This document shows positions 48,180 through 57,303 of a stretch of 64,000 nucleotides of DNA, piece by piece; the first letter of the stretch is position 1; each line of letters opens with the position of its first letter. Source of the DNA: Cytobacillus gottheilii (GTDB lineage: Bacteria > Bacillota > Bacilli > Bacillales > Cytobacillaceae); contig NZ_LT800494.1 in assembly GCF_900166665.1 (NCBI RefSeq), forward strand, positions 4,094,544 through 4,158,543, in the 5' to 3' direction. The position numbers and the translations under genes were made by a program. The notes under the pieces are model-generated. The model was given only the letters and a program-made list of their open reading frames with translations. It was not told the DNA's origin and made no database searches.

Positions 48180-48899
48180 CTAAACTGCTACAATATGTTT
48201 AATTTTATTATATATCTCCTCAGGGCCAAGAAACTTTATAAAGTTGTATCCCCAATTATTATGAACATTGTTTAGTTGATCTTCATACTCAGTATTATAA
48301 CAAGCTACAAAAATCTCAGGCTCGACAAAATGTGTATTTAAATAAGAATGTGCATTGACCAAGTATTCCACCTTTTCTCTATTATCAATGCTCATTCGAA
48401 CAAGAGGTAAGGTTTTAGGGATTACGCTAGCAATATTTGATTTACATTCTATAAATTCAATTACATCATGATCATTCACATGGAATACTGAATCTATTAA
48501 TCTCTGGTTATTACCTATTGTAACAGAGTTATGTTTAATCGTGGGTTCAATATACGTGTTAACTCTTGAGATTTTATTTGAAAAGGGGCCAAATTTATAA
48601 ATTATCAATTCTAGTACCTCAGACCGAATATCAGAAAAATTCTTATCTCGATAGATATCCTTCAGTAAATCTGTCAATTCTGTGATTTTGCTTTGTTCTA
48701 ACTTCAATTTTGGATTTTTAAAGGTTTTTTGAATAACACTATCTATTGTTGTAAGCTTTGTTTTATCATTCGACCGATGGTTATTAAATATTCTAGAAAT
48801 ATACAATAATAATAATTTATTTTTTTCAATTTCATCTATTACTCTGATTACTAATGTACGAACGCTAGGGGAACCTAAATTTTCAAATTTCAAACTCAT
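48180..48899 (-). CDS. Candidate PD-(D/E)XK-fold protein, third gene of the SecB-like cassette
   Basis: 239 residues with no family I can name. The N-terminal half (1-90) is helical. The C-terminal half has the order expected for a restriction-endonuclease fold: helix with Glu (RSEVLELIIYKFG, E94), a strand with D136 (RLIDSVFH), E151-x-K153 in VIEFIECKSNI, a strand PEIFVACYNT and the ending FIKFLGPEEIYNKI. The D-x14-E-x-K spacing fits PD-(D/E)XK enzymes. It starts 2 bp after the SecB-like gene with no ribosome site of its own, so it is probably made by translational coupling. As effector of a defence or TA-like cassette, a nuclease is plausible but not shown. Confidence 0.6.
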   Translation of the reverse strand: MSLKFENLGSPSVRTLVIRVIDEIEKNKLLLLYISRIFNNHRSNDKTKLTTIDSVIQKTFKNPKLKLEQSKITELTDLLKDIYRDKNFSDIRSEVLELIIYKFGPFSNKISRVNTYIEPTIKHNSVTIGNNQRLIDSVFHVNDHDVIEFIECKSNIASVIPKTLPLVRMSIDNREKVEYLVNAHSYLNTHFVEPEIFVACYNTEYEDQLNNVHNNWGYNFIKFLGPEEIYNKIKHIVAV

Positions 48900-48901
48900 A
48901 A

Positions 48902-49396
48902 TTAAAAATTCTGTGACTTTTTTAAAGGAATTAACAATCGAGGAAAACCCATTTTTGAAGTTAAATCACTAACTATTTCCCTTGCGTACGGCCATACATT
49001 AATACTTACATTTCTTTCGGCAAATGTATCTAATATGTCGGAGTATTCAACTACAATATTTTCATTTTTACTGGTTTTAGGAAACCTTAAAAAATATGAG
49101 ACATGGAAATTAAGATCTATATGAAAAAGTGTATCTTCATCTTTTATAGAGTCTATAGCCTTTTGTTCTTTAGTATCATTTTTAAATGCTTTTAATCTAA
49201 AAACAAAAGGGAATTTAATCTCTAATCCCTCTTGGTTACCTTCTTCCACTTCAAAATCCATAGCTATATCCAGCACTACATCTTCTTTTTCAAACTCAGA
49301 ATTTTTTTTACAATTAAGAGCGTCTACATCTATTCCTTTTAATTCAATCATTGATATAAATTCGTTATAACGTGATACGATTATATTTTCTTCCAC
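48902..49396 (-). CDS. SecB-like chaperone family protein
   Basis: 164 residues. The C-terminal part SINVWPYAREIVSDLTSKMG followed by FPRLLIPL (133-157) matches the SecB signature (PYARE-x-I-x-x-L-x-x-x-G-x-FP-x-L). Upstream beta strands (VVLDIAMDFEV, EIKFPFVFRLKAF, LFHIDLNFHVSYFLRF) fit the SecB sheet. Canonical SecB is absent from B. subtilis and most Bacilli. Stand-alone SecB-like proteins in other bacteria serve as chaperones of toxin-antitoxin (TAC) systems. GTG start 7 bp after GAGGT. It lies 15 bp after the first cassette gene and 2 bp before the third. Confidence 0.72.
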   Translation of the reverse strand: MEENIIVSRYNEFISMIELKGIDVDALNCKKNSEFEKEDVVLDIAMDFEVEEGNQEGLEIKFPFVFRLKAFKNDTKEQKAIDSIKDEDTLFHIDLNFHVSYFLRFPKTSKNENIVVEYSDILDTFAERNVSINVWPYAREIVSDLTSKMGFPRLLIPLKKSQNF

Positions 49397-49411
49397 AAAT
49401 GTTACCTCAAC

Positions 49412-50008
49412 TTATGCATATTTTAATTCATAATAACTCTCTAACAACATTGAATCATGCTCTTTAATTGGTAGAGCTACTTTACTATTTAACAGCGGTA
49501 AAGTTTCTAAATCTAAATCAAACCTCAAATAATTGGCTACTTCGCTTAAATAACTTATTATTGTCTCTAGATCCTCTATTTTTGATAGTCTAACTTCAAA
49601 AATTTCTTGAGCAATCTCTTTCTGATTTCTTATAACATGATTAATATAATCAAAATTTTCTTTGTCAATATCTCTAATCTGGAGCTCTCTTATGAAAAAA
49701 TTAAATACTTGGCTTTGCTTTTCCTTTAATCTAAGCTCTGTATTTTCTATTTCTTGAAACCACATAGACCAATTATGTAATTCATCTTTATTTCTAGTTG
49801 AAAACTTAAGTTTAAAGGCTTGTTTCTTGATATTGTCAAATCTAGCCTCTAAATAATCTTTGAAATTAAAAATCTCACTTTGAAGTTTCAGTGACATACT
49901 TATGTCTACATTTTGTTGTGTATATATATATATCATGTTAGAAGTTAAAACCTGATTTCTTAAAACAAAACTATTCTTGAAGATAAACGCCTCCCTATAT
50001 AGTGACAT
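49412..50008 (-). CDS. Helical protein of unknown family, first gene of the SecB-like cassette
   Basis: 198 residues, almost entirely predicted helix after residue 35, with coiled-coil-like heptads (NFKDYLEARFDNIKKQAFKL, WFQEIENTELRLKEKQSQVF, LSKIEDLETIISYLSEVANYL). No catalytic motif or clear HTH is visible. ATG 50008 has GGAGGTACTTGAAT; a longer frame to 50032 includes the ribosome site itself. By analogy to TAC loci it could be the antitoxin/client of the SecB-like chaperone, or a phage sensor; this is inference. Confidence 0.65.
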   Translation of the reverse strand: MSLYREAFIFKNSFVLRNQVLTSNMIYIYTQQNVDISMSLKLQSEIFNFKDYLEARFDNIKKQAFKLKFSTRNKDELHNWSMWFQEIENTELRLKEKQSQVFNFFIRELQIRDIDKENFDYINHVIRNQKEIAQEIFEVRLSKIEDLETIISYLSEVANYLRFDLDLETLPLLNSKVALPIKEHDSMLLESYYELKYA

Positions 50009-50032
50009 ATTCAAGTACCTCCAATTTATCAT

Positions 50033-50461
50033 AGTTTGTTGTTACTGTAAATATTTACTACAGCCTAATACAATCATTCCATATTTATGTAATATATATA
50101 CAATACATTCCACCCTTTTTCGATTATAAACATTGATATATCTTCCTTTTAGCAAATTGTTACTAACACTCTGCCTCTGTAATTAACTACAATAGTCAAG
50201 GTCTCTTTTGCTTTTATAGAGTTAGTTGTGACCCTTAGAGGTGTGGGAACGGTTTCTTGCAGTATGTTTCAGTTGGAGTATTGATTGGTTAAGGCCAAAG
50301 GTACTTATCTTGATCGTGTCGGCGAAATATTCAATATATTTGAAAGATAAGTTGAGCTAATTCGTATACCAATATGGATGATAAATAGAATTATATTTTC
50401 AGTATGGTCTAACTACCGAACAATTAAACATCTTAGATAAAACAACAAGGAGAGGAATTTC
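50033..50461. other. Intergenic region with operator-like palindrome, divergent promoters
   Basis: No gene. The perfect palindrome GTAAATATTTAC (50047-50058) lies 39 bp before the cassette start. It is a candidate autoregulatory site. The right part leads to the small gene at 50462. Confidence 0.55.
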
Positions 50462-50680
50462 ATGAAAATGATACGTTCTTATGCTACACCAGATAAAGCA
50501 GTCAATGTAAAAAGCTTAATTCAACAACTAGTAACTATAGAATTTGAAAAAATGGTGAATACTAGAACAGGAAATTCACCAGCACCTCATGACAAAATTA
50601 CTCTAGGTGGTGATTGCCATGAGAAGTGCAGTATATGCTCGTGTATCTACAGAGTTAGATTCACAACGGACATCAATTGA
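50462..50680 (+). CDS. Small protein upstream of and overlapping the serine recombinase gene
   Basis: 72 residues; the first 45 (MIRSYATPDKAVNVKSLIQQ, LVTIEFEKMVN) look like the small conserved protein commonly encoded directly before large serine recombinases in Firmicutes elements. ATG has AAGGAGAGGAATTTC. It overlaps the recombinase start by about 60 bp in another phase, so its last third may be fortuitous. Function unknown. Confidence 0.6.
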   Translation: MKMIRSYATPDKAVNVKSLIQQLVTIEFEKMVNTRTGNSPAPHDKITLGGDCHEKCSICSCIYRVRFTTDIN

Positions 50681-52092
50681 TAATCAGATAGATATTTTCA
50701 GAAATTACCCAGTAGGTTGGGAAATTGTTAAAGTCTACACCGACAAACAATCAGGAACAAAGGAAAATCGTCCTGGATTAAAGTCTCTTATAGAAGACGG
50801 GAAGAACGGAATGTATGATGTTATCTTAGCCAAATTATCCCGTTTAGCTCGTAATGGAAGGCTGTCATATGAGCTAAGGGATATTTGTCAGTTTAACAAC
50901 ATTCATATTGTATGTTTAGATAACTCGATAAATACTTTAACAGGAAAACGTACAAAATTTCGGTTTGTTTGCTTGGTTATATGAAAACGAATCGGCAAAC
51001 AGCAGCCGTCTTAACAAGCAGGCAAAACGGGTAAAAGCTCAACGAGATTTATTTGTTGGGTCAAATCCTCCATATGGCTACTTCTCAGAAGATGGTGTAT
51101 TGAGAGTAAGAAACGACGATACACCTAAAATCGTTAAACGTATTTTCGAGGAATATTTATGCGGAAAAGGTATGGATTCAATTGCTAAAGATTCAACAAC
51201 AGCTAATATCCCAACTCCATCTCAAGTAGCTATTAAGTCCAATGCCTTGACTTTAGGCATGCTTCAAGTATTAAGAAAGTCTTAAACAACCATCATTACC
51301 GAGGTGAGCTTGTACAAAGCAGAACTGAGACGATAACTGTCACATCTGCAAAACGGCGTGAGGTTAATGAAGATGACTTAATTATTATAGAAGATATACA
51401 TGAAGCCATCATCCCAAAGGAAACGTTTAAAGCATTTCAAGAGATGATGACTAAACGAACAAGAGCAGCACAGCCCCGAAGAAGCACTTATTCACTAATG
51501 TTTTATACTGTGAAGAATGTCAAAAAGGAATTTTGTTTAAGGCTAATCAAAAAGGCTATCGTTGCGGAGGGAACATAAGACACGGCTAAAACTTTTGTGC
51601 AATAGTGTTGATGTGAAAGAAAAGGAGTTAAAGCATATTATCCTTAAGGATCTCAAAACCCTTTTTAATTCACTACGAGAAGATAGCTTTATAAATTCGT
51701 TATAGAGCAAATTAAACGTAAAAAAGCACCAACTTCTTAAAGAACTACAAAATAATGATAAAGAAGTAGCAGCACTAAGATATAAGAAAATTAGAGTACG
51801 TTGATTTGTACACTGAAAACGTCATCTCAAAAGAAGAATTGGTTGAATACCTAAGGCTAAATGATAACAAAATCAAAGATGTTCATATAAAAAAGACTCA
51901 AGTTAATGAAAAACTGCGGGAATGTGCTAATGAAGATTGCGTGTTCAAATCAATAAAAAGCTCTAAGATGTATTAACATTAAAAGATCCTACACCGAATA
52001 TCCTGCACTCACTTTAAGAAAAAGTCACTTGTGAGCATGACGGTAGTGTTCGTATTCAATACAGCTTCGTTAATCCATTGCAAGAAACGTAA
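50619..52092 (+). pseudogene. Large serine recombinase, inactivated by several frameshifts
   Basis: The pieces are: resolvase domain from ATG 50619 (RSAVYARVSTELDSQRTSID with the catalytic Ser, AKLSRLARN); after a shift near 50950, FGLFAWLYENESANSSRLNK, SNPPYGYFSEDGVLRV and IVKRIFEEYL; after a shift near 51280, NNHHYRGELVQSRTETI and IIEDIHEAIIPKETF; then zinc-ribbon remains (LYCEECQKGILFKANQKGYR, CGG); then coiled-coil remains; ending HDGSVRIQYSFVNPLQET. At least four shifts or stops make it non-functional. The element it once moved (probably this island) is therefore likely fixed. Confidence 0.85.
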
Positions 52093-52128
52093 AAAGGCAA
52101 CAACCACAAGGGTTAGTTGCCTTCTTTT
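52091..52128 (-). terminator. Intrinsic terminator after rlmCD
   Basis: AAGGCAAC and GTTGCCTT arms around ACCCTTGTGG-type loop with T runs both sides. It also marks the right boundary of the accessory island. Confidence 0.8.
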
Positions 52129-53492
52129 AAAATGAGTTGCGAGATACACTCAACGTGCGTCGTCTGCGGAAACATATCCACCGGCTGTACTTCCAGCGTT
52201 TTGTACCCTCCGTCCTCAAGGATTCGTAGATCTCTTGCAAGGGTGGCTGGATTGCAGCTGACGTAGACGACTTTTTTGGGTTTCATTTCAATGATGGTTT
52301 GAAGCAAGGCTTCATCGCAGCCTTTACGTGGCGGGTCGACGACTAGAACATCCGCTTTAATTCCTTGCTCGTACCATTTCGGGATCACTTCTTCAGCCTT
52401 TCCAACAGCAAATTCCGCATTGGTAATGTCATTTAGCTCAGCATTTCGCTTTGCATCTTCAATGGCTTCGTGAACGATTTCGACTCCATAGACCTTCTTC
52501 GCTTTTTGTGCCAAGAATAACGAAATTGTTCCGATGCCGCAATACGCATCAATGACGGTTTCATTTCCAGCAAGACCAGCATACTCTAAGGTTTTATCAT
52601 AAAGAACCTTGGTCTGGTCAGGATTAACCTGATAAAAGCTCAAAGCAGAAATGGCAAATTTCACATCACCGATATAATCGTAGATCACTTCGCTTCCCCA
52701 GAGCACCCTCACTTTGTCCCCTAATATCACATTTGTCCGTTTGGAGTTGATATTATGAACAATGGATTTCACCTTTGGTACGCGCTTGACTATTTCAGCG
52801 ACAATTTTATTTTTATTTGGGAAATCAGGGGTTCTCGTGATCATGACAACCATCAATTCATCCGTTTCCTTCCCGTAGCGAGCCATAATATGACGCAGAT
52901 CTCCCTTATGTGTTTCTTCATTGTAGGCCTTCACACCAAGCTCACTGCAGATTTCTTTCACCGTCTGGATTGCTTTATCTACTTCTGGAAGCTGGATTAA
53001 ACTCTCGTCCGTTTCGATAATTTCATGGCTTCGTGGTTTAAAGAAGCCTGAGATTAGTTTCCCATCTTTCTCCCCAACAGGAACTTGCGCTTTATTTCGG
53101 TAATGCCATGGATGCTCCATACCTAGAACCGGATGTACCTTCACATCTTCAAGCTTCCCAATTCGTGTCAGTACTTGACGTACTTGATTCTCCTTGAATG
53201 TAAGCTGACCTTCATAGCTGATATGCTGAATCTGACAGCCTCCATACTTATGGCTATCCTCCTTAGCAATATCGACTCGAAAATGGCTTCGTTCAAGAAG
53301 TTCAGCCAGCCGGCCGATCCCAAAGCCTTTGTTGACTTTAATTACTTTAATATTTGCCTTTTCACCTGGCAGTGCGCCTTGAACAAAGATTGGATAACCA
53401 TCTACCTTAGCGACACCTGCTCCGTCATGGGTTAAATCCTCGAATTCTACTTGTATATAATCATTCTTTTGAACTGGAATTGTTTTGCTCAT
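52113..53492 (-). CDS. rlmCD: 23S rRNA (uracil-5-)-methyltransferase, RlmD/RlmCD type
   Basis: 459 residues. N-terminal TRAM domain (1-65, [20 protein letters not shown]), then the class I SAM domain: [32 protein letters not shown], and catalytic C in [15 protein letters not shown]. It methylates uridines of 23S rRNA (747 and 1939 in B. subtilis RlmCD/YefA). An iron-sulfur Cys cluster, as in E. coli RlmD, is not evident (only a C in [10 protein letters not shown]). It follows dgkB on the same strand as in B. subtilis (yerQ-yefA), so synteny supports the call. Confidence 0.93.
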   Translation of the reverse strand: MSKTIPVQKNDYIQVEFEDLTHDGAGVAKVDGYPIFVQGALPGEKANIKVIKVNKGFGIGRLAELLERSHFRVDIAKEDSHKYGGCQIQHISYEGQLTFKENQVRQVLTRIGKLEDVKVHPVLGMEHPWHYRNKAQVPVGEKDGKLISGFFKPRSHEIIETDESLIQLPEVDKAIQTVKEICSELGVKAYNEETHKGDLRHIMARYGKETDELMVVMITRTPDFPNKNKIVAEIVKRVPKVKSIVHNINSKRTNVILGDKVRVLWGSEVIYDYIGDVKFAISALSFYQVNPDQTKVLYDKTLEYAGLAGNETVIDAYCGIGTISLFLAQKAKKVYGVEIVHEAIEDAKRNAELNDITNAEFAVGKAEEVIPKWYEQGIKADVLVVDPPRKGCDEALLQTIIEMKPKKVVYVSCNPATLARDLRILEDGGYKTLEVQPVDMFPQTTHVECISQLILKEGN

Positions 53493-53695
53493 ATATTTGT
53501 CTTCCTTTACTCTCTTAATACGTGCTGATTGCTAGCAAAATTGTACCATATAATCAGCCTGAATACGAAACGGATCATAGCTTTCCCATTATAATCCAGA
53601 TGACTTACTTGTTACCCGCTATCCATTGCCCGCTCTATTTTTGACTCTACACCATGATGCGCATTTAAACATTGAATACTACTTATCAGCTGTAA

Positions 53696-53886
53696 AATAA
53701 GCGGAGAGATTCCGCTTATTTGCAGGCAGACCCTCATTTAGGGGGAATTTAAACGGAGATTTTCCGACTATTTATAGAAAAAGCTCACTTTTTCCCCTTT
53801 TTCAGACCAATAGTCGGAATTTCTCCCGCTATTTTAGCTGATTTCAGTGATTTTTATTGATTAGTCGGAATTTCTCCGTCTATTTA
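53696..53886. repeat. Four copies of a short palindromic repeat, two in each orientation
   Basis: Copies: AATAAGCGGAGAGATTCCGC (from 53696), AAACGGAGATTTTCCGACTA (from 53751), AATAGTCGGAATTTCTCCCG (from 53809), ATTAGTCGGAATTTCTCCGT (from 53860). Each can form a small hairpin (CGGAGA/ATTCCG type) and the last two are inverted relative to the first two. The 53493-54008 interval has no gene. Confidence 0.8.
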
Positions 53887-54008
53887 TGAACATGGGTATT
53901 TAACAAGATTCTCCCTCCTATAAAAGCGGGCCTCTAGATGCGGAAAAGTTTCTTCTTCAAAGATTCATATCAAATTGTTCTCTCCCTTAATCTGGTGCAC
54001 TGTTTTAC

Positions 54009-54052
54009 CTATAAAAAAAGAGCTTTCCTGTACATCTGGAAGCTCTTCTTTC
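54009..54052 (-). terminator. Intrinsic terminator after dgkB
   Basis: AGAGCTTTCC pairs with GGAAGCTCT around TGTACATCT, with a T run (TTTTTTTA) on the minus strand. Confidence 0.82.
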
Positions 54053-54055
54053 ATC

Positions 54056-54991
54056 TTATTCTTTTCCTTCTTCCAATTCAGCTGGCCGATCTTCTTCGCG
54101 AATTTGGTCAATTGGAACTAGCACCTCTAAATGCCTGTACAAATTAACAAACTCTGCAGGCAAAAGTCCGCCGAATTCGCCATCAAGGTTCAGCTGTACT
54201 TTTTCTGTGGAATGGACTTTAATTCGGTTTGCCTGAGTATAGATCACATGTGGATCATTTACATGCTCACCGCGCACGGCCAGCGTGGCAATCCGGATAA
54301 AATCTGCCAAATTCGTTTTCTTCAAAATGAGAAGTGAAAATAAACCGTCATTGATGGAAGCGTTTGGTGCCAGCTTCTCGAAGCCGCCAACAGAGTTTGT
54401 TAGGCCTACAAGGAAAAGCATGGCTTCACCTTCAAAGATTTTCCCATCATACTCAATGCTTACTTCTGTTGAACGGATAGAAGGCATCATTTCGATTCCT
54501 TTTAAATAATACGCAAGCTGGCCTAGCATGGTTTTCAGCTTGCTTGGCACTTCATACGTCAGCTCTGTTATTCTTCCGCCGCCGGCAATGTTAATGAAAT
54601 ACTTGTCATTGATTCTGCCGATGTCTACTGGAATGCTATCTCCTTTAGCGATAATGTCAGCAGCTGCCTCAATATCACGGGGGATATGCAATGCGCGAGC
54701 GAAATCATTTGTTGTCCCTGTTGGCAGGATGCCTAATTTTGGAATAAAATCCTGTTCAGCAATGCCGTTGACCACTTCATTGATTGTGCCGTCTCCGCCT
54801 GCAGCGATAATTAGATCAAAGCGGCGCTCAACTGCCTGACGAGCTGCTTTTGTGGCATCACCTTCGCCTGTCGTTGCGTGACAGGAAGTTTCATATCCTG
54901 CATTCTCCAGCTTTTGCAGTACTTCTGCTAAATGCTTTTTAAAAATCTCCCGTCCGGAAGTTGGATTGTAGATAATTCTTGCTCTTTTCAT
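54056..54991 (-). CDS. dgkB: Diacylglycerol kinase DgkB
   Basis: A 311-residue soluble lipid kinase of the DAGK_cat family that recycles diacylglycerol to phosphatidic acid. Visible are IIYNPTSGRE, the GGDGTINEVVNGIA nucleotide motif, LGILPTGTTNDFARAL, and the C-terminal VQLNLDGEFGGLLPAEF. It nearly matches the B. subtilis YerQ/DgkB N-terminus. ATG 54991 is chosen by homology over ATGs three and two codons earlier. Neighbour of rlmCD as in B. subtilis. The 300 bp upstream (54992-55296) hold no gene that I can see. Confidence 0.93.
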   Translation of the reverse strand: MKRARIIYNPTSGREIFKKHLAEVLQKLENAGYETSCHATTGEGDATKAARQAVERRFDLIIAAGGDGTINEVVNGIAEQDFIPKLGILPTGTTNDFARALHIPRDIEAAADIIAKGDSIPVDIGRINDKYFINIAGGGRITELTYEVPSKLKTMLGQLAYYLKGIEMMPSIRSTEVSIEYDGKIFEGEAMLFLVGLTNSVGGFEKLAPNASINDGLFSLLILKKTNLADFIRIATLAVRGEHVNDPHVIYTQANRIKVHSTEKVQLNLDGEFGGLLPAEFVNLYRHLEVLVPIDQIREEDRPAELEEGKE

Positions 54992-55296
54992 GACCATCAT
55001 CCTAAAAATAATGATTTTATTTACCTTCTTGCCTATTCCATCATTTTACATCATAACGAAACCTTCGCTATATAGCAATGTATTTGGAATCAGCATCATT
55101 TATTCTATTCATTTTGCTTATATAAAACAAGCTTTCAAGTATATCCTCTAAAGAAAACTTGCTGACTGGCATGCCAAAAGCAAGTTATTTCCTACCTTAT
55201 CCTATTCAAACGGTCTAACAATTTACTGCCTGCGAAAAATCAATACGTAATCTAACTCTCTCATTCAATACGGAATGTCTATCAGAAAAGTTTCAC

Positions 55297-56211
55297 CTAT
55301 TTCATCATATGCAAACTAACTCGATATCCATTCACAATTTGCAGAGAATGGCTGCCTTCTCCTGTTTTAAAGGAAGCATCGAATGCCGGTTCAGAGTATG
55401 AATCCGCTTCTTCTCTGTCAGTGATTGTCCAATCTTTTTCATCTCCACCTAACTCCTGTACACCTTCTGCAAGCAGACTGACATCACTTGCTTCTTCTAA
55501 AATAACACTTAAGTCTGAGCTTCCGTCTACGGTCCAATCACTTTTTAAAGAGCGCGGTTTTACAGTAATTGCGCTTCCCTTAGCATCTACCTCCAGCTGA
55601 AGACCAACTGGCACAAGAAGCGTTGCGTCCATGCTTGTATAATGATTAAATGGTCCGTTTGTATATTCAGGCATTTTTTTGATATTAATATAGAGTGTAT
55701 CTCCTTTTTCAATCATTGAAACATACTCTTTTTTTGACATCTCAGCATCTGCTAATGTGCTATGCACAGTGCCAAACATTGAAACCTCATTTAAATCTGT
55801 TCCTTCAACGGAGATCGGATTGCCGCCTGTATCCACTACAACTCTTTTAATATTTTCTCCTATTGCCGTCTCCATACCTTGTAAGTCATACGTATGTTCC
55901 TCACTGTTCATATAAGCGTTGACACTTTGTAAAACACCGCTTGAACTCAGCAGCGCAAAGCCAATCCCGCTCATTCCCAAGACACCCACAAAGAAAATAC
56001 TAATAAAATCGTATTTAAGAAATGGTTTTTCCTTGCGTGAAAATAGTAAAAACAGCAAAATTTCAAGACCAAGAATTACGAGGATTATCGGCCACCATGA
56101 AATCATGATGTGTTCTATATTAAAGCCCATCAGTTGTGATAATAATAAATAAATCCCAAGCAGGAGCAAAGCTGCTCCCATTGAAAAGGTTCCTACTCTC
56201 CATGTCCTCAC
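55297..56211 (-). CDS. Membrane protein with LiaI/LiaF-like N-terminus
   Basis: 304 residues. Three membrane helices in the first 85 residues with the LiaF/DUF5668-like pattern (GAALLLLGIYLLLSQLMGF, WWPIILVILGLEILLF, FFVGVLGMSGIGFALL), then an extracytoplasmic beta-rich domain (about 105-300, KRVVVDTGGNPISVEGTDLN, LQLEVDAKGSAITVKP) like the adhesin/DUF4097-type solenoid of such proteins. GTG start with AAGGGGGAAATAGA. Last gene of the sigma-factor operon, so perhaps an envelope-stress effector or sensor. Confidence 0.78.
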   Translation of the reverse strand: MRTWRVGTFSMGAALLLLGIYLLLSQLMGFNIEHIMISWWPIILVILGLEILLFLLFSRKEKPFLKYDFISIFFVGVLGMSGIGFALLSSSGVLQSVNAYMNSEEHTYDLQGMETAIGENIKRVVVDTGGNPISVEGTDLNEVSMFGTVHSTLADAEMSKKEYVSMIEKGDTLYINIKKMPEYTNGPFNHYTSMDATLLVPVGLQLEVDAKGSAITVKPRSLKSDWTVDGSSDLSVILEEASDVSLLAEGVQELGGDEKDWTITDREEADSYSEPAFDASFKTGEGSHSLQIVNGYRVSLHMMK

Positions 56212-56226
56212 TCTATTTCCCCCTTA

Positions 56227-57303
56227 CTACTTAACTGGATCTTCACTTTTTTTCTTTTCTAAGTTGCCGGAAAGCAATTTAATTCCGCCTGCAATTAACA
56301 CAATGCAGACAACAGCTGTTTGGAAATACCGGTTGAACACATACCAAATATCAAAGTCATAAATCATCGGTGCCACGATCGGCAGTAAAATATTGGTTGT
56401 CATGTAATACAACCCGACAACCACTAGCCCAATGCCAATCCATCTTTGATGATTGATAAAATAGGAAATAATCGGGACATCTTCAAGCTCCTCTTCTCCA
56501 TATCGAGATGATTTTTGCAGGCCATCAAAGAAGCTGTAAAACCAAATGATCGGGATGAGAAAAAGGAATATGCCAAGTCGGAGCACATCCAGGATATAGA
56601 CAGAAAACAGAAACGCCGCCATCAGCTGAACGCCTCTTTTTTGAAGACCTAAATAAAGATGGCCTGCACCAGGAAAGATGGATAAAAAAGTGGCAATTGA
56701 TTTGCTTTTCTTCCCTTCTTCACGGCGCACTTCAAAGTCTTCTAGTATCGTGCGGTCAATTAATTCGATTCCCTGCTGCTTTTTGTTCAGCTGTCCGATT
56801 GCGTCAAAAAAACCATAGACCCAAATGACCGGAAATAAGAGCAAGAAAATTAGAAACTCACTTCTGCCTGTCAAAAAGGCAACAAACAAAACCATAATGC
56901 CAAGCCCAAGAAAGGCGGCAAGTAATGTTAATCCCCTATTCATTAACCCAAGATGAAAATGGCCGACACCCGGGATAAAAGATAACAGGATGGTCCTGAA
57001 ACGCTCGTATTCCATTTCAGACGATTTCTGCTCCTGCTGCTGGATAGACGTTTTATTTTGAAGAAGCTTAGATGCGGTTATGGCCGTATCGACTAAACTG
57101 ACAATATATAAAAAGACTCCTGCAATTACGAAAAATATAGCAAGACCCACAGCACCGGAACCACTAGCAACCAAGAATAACACGATTGCAATTAGAATAA
57201 ACTCCGTAAACATGTACCCTAACCCTCGAAGTACCTTTCCTAAATACAGCAAGCCTCCGCCAGGGAAAAATCCTAACAAAAACGCGATAATGGGATTTTT
57301 CAT
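56227..57303 (-). CDS. Multi-pass membrane protein with three TM2-like repeats
   Basis: 358 residues. The motif PG-x-G-x-x-x-LG-x-x-x-RG recurs at about residues 14 (PGGGLLYLGKVLRG), 111 (PGVGHFHLGLMNRG) and 211 (PGAGHLYLGLQKRG), each at the start of a hydrophobic module of some 80-100 residues, which resembles tandem TM2-type domains. The last part has two further helices (WIGIGLVVVGLYYMTTNILL, TAVVCIVLIAGGIKLL). Its ATG overlaps the anti-sigma stop codon (TAATG). Function unknown; context says envelope stress. Confidence 0.75.
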   Translation of the reverse strand: MKNPIIAFLLGFFPGGGLLYLGKVLRGLGYMFTEFILIAIVLFLVASGSGAVGLAIFFVIAGVFLYIVSLVDTAITASKLLQNKTSIQQQEQKSSEMEYERFRTILLSFIPGVGHFHLGLMNRGLTLLAAFLGLGIMVLFVAFLTGRSEFLIFLLLFPVIWVYGFFDAIGQLNKKQQGIELIDRTILEDFEVRREEGKKSKSIATFLSIFPGAGHLYLGLQKRGVQLMAAFLFSVYILDVLRLGIFLFLIPIIWFYSFFDGLQKSSRYGEEELEDVPIISYFINHQRWIGIGLVVVGLYYMTTNILLPIVAPMIYDFDIWYVFNRYFQTAVVCIVLIAGGIKLLSGNLEKKKSEDPVK

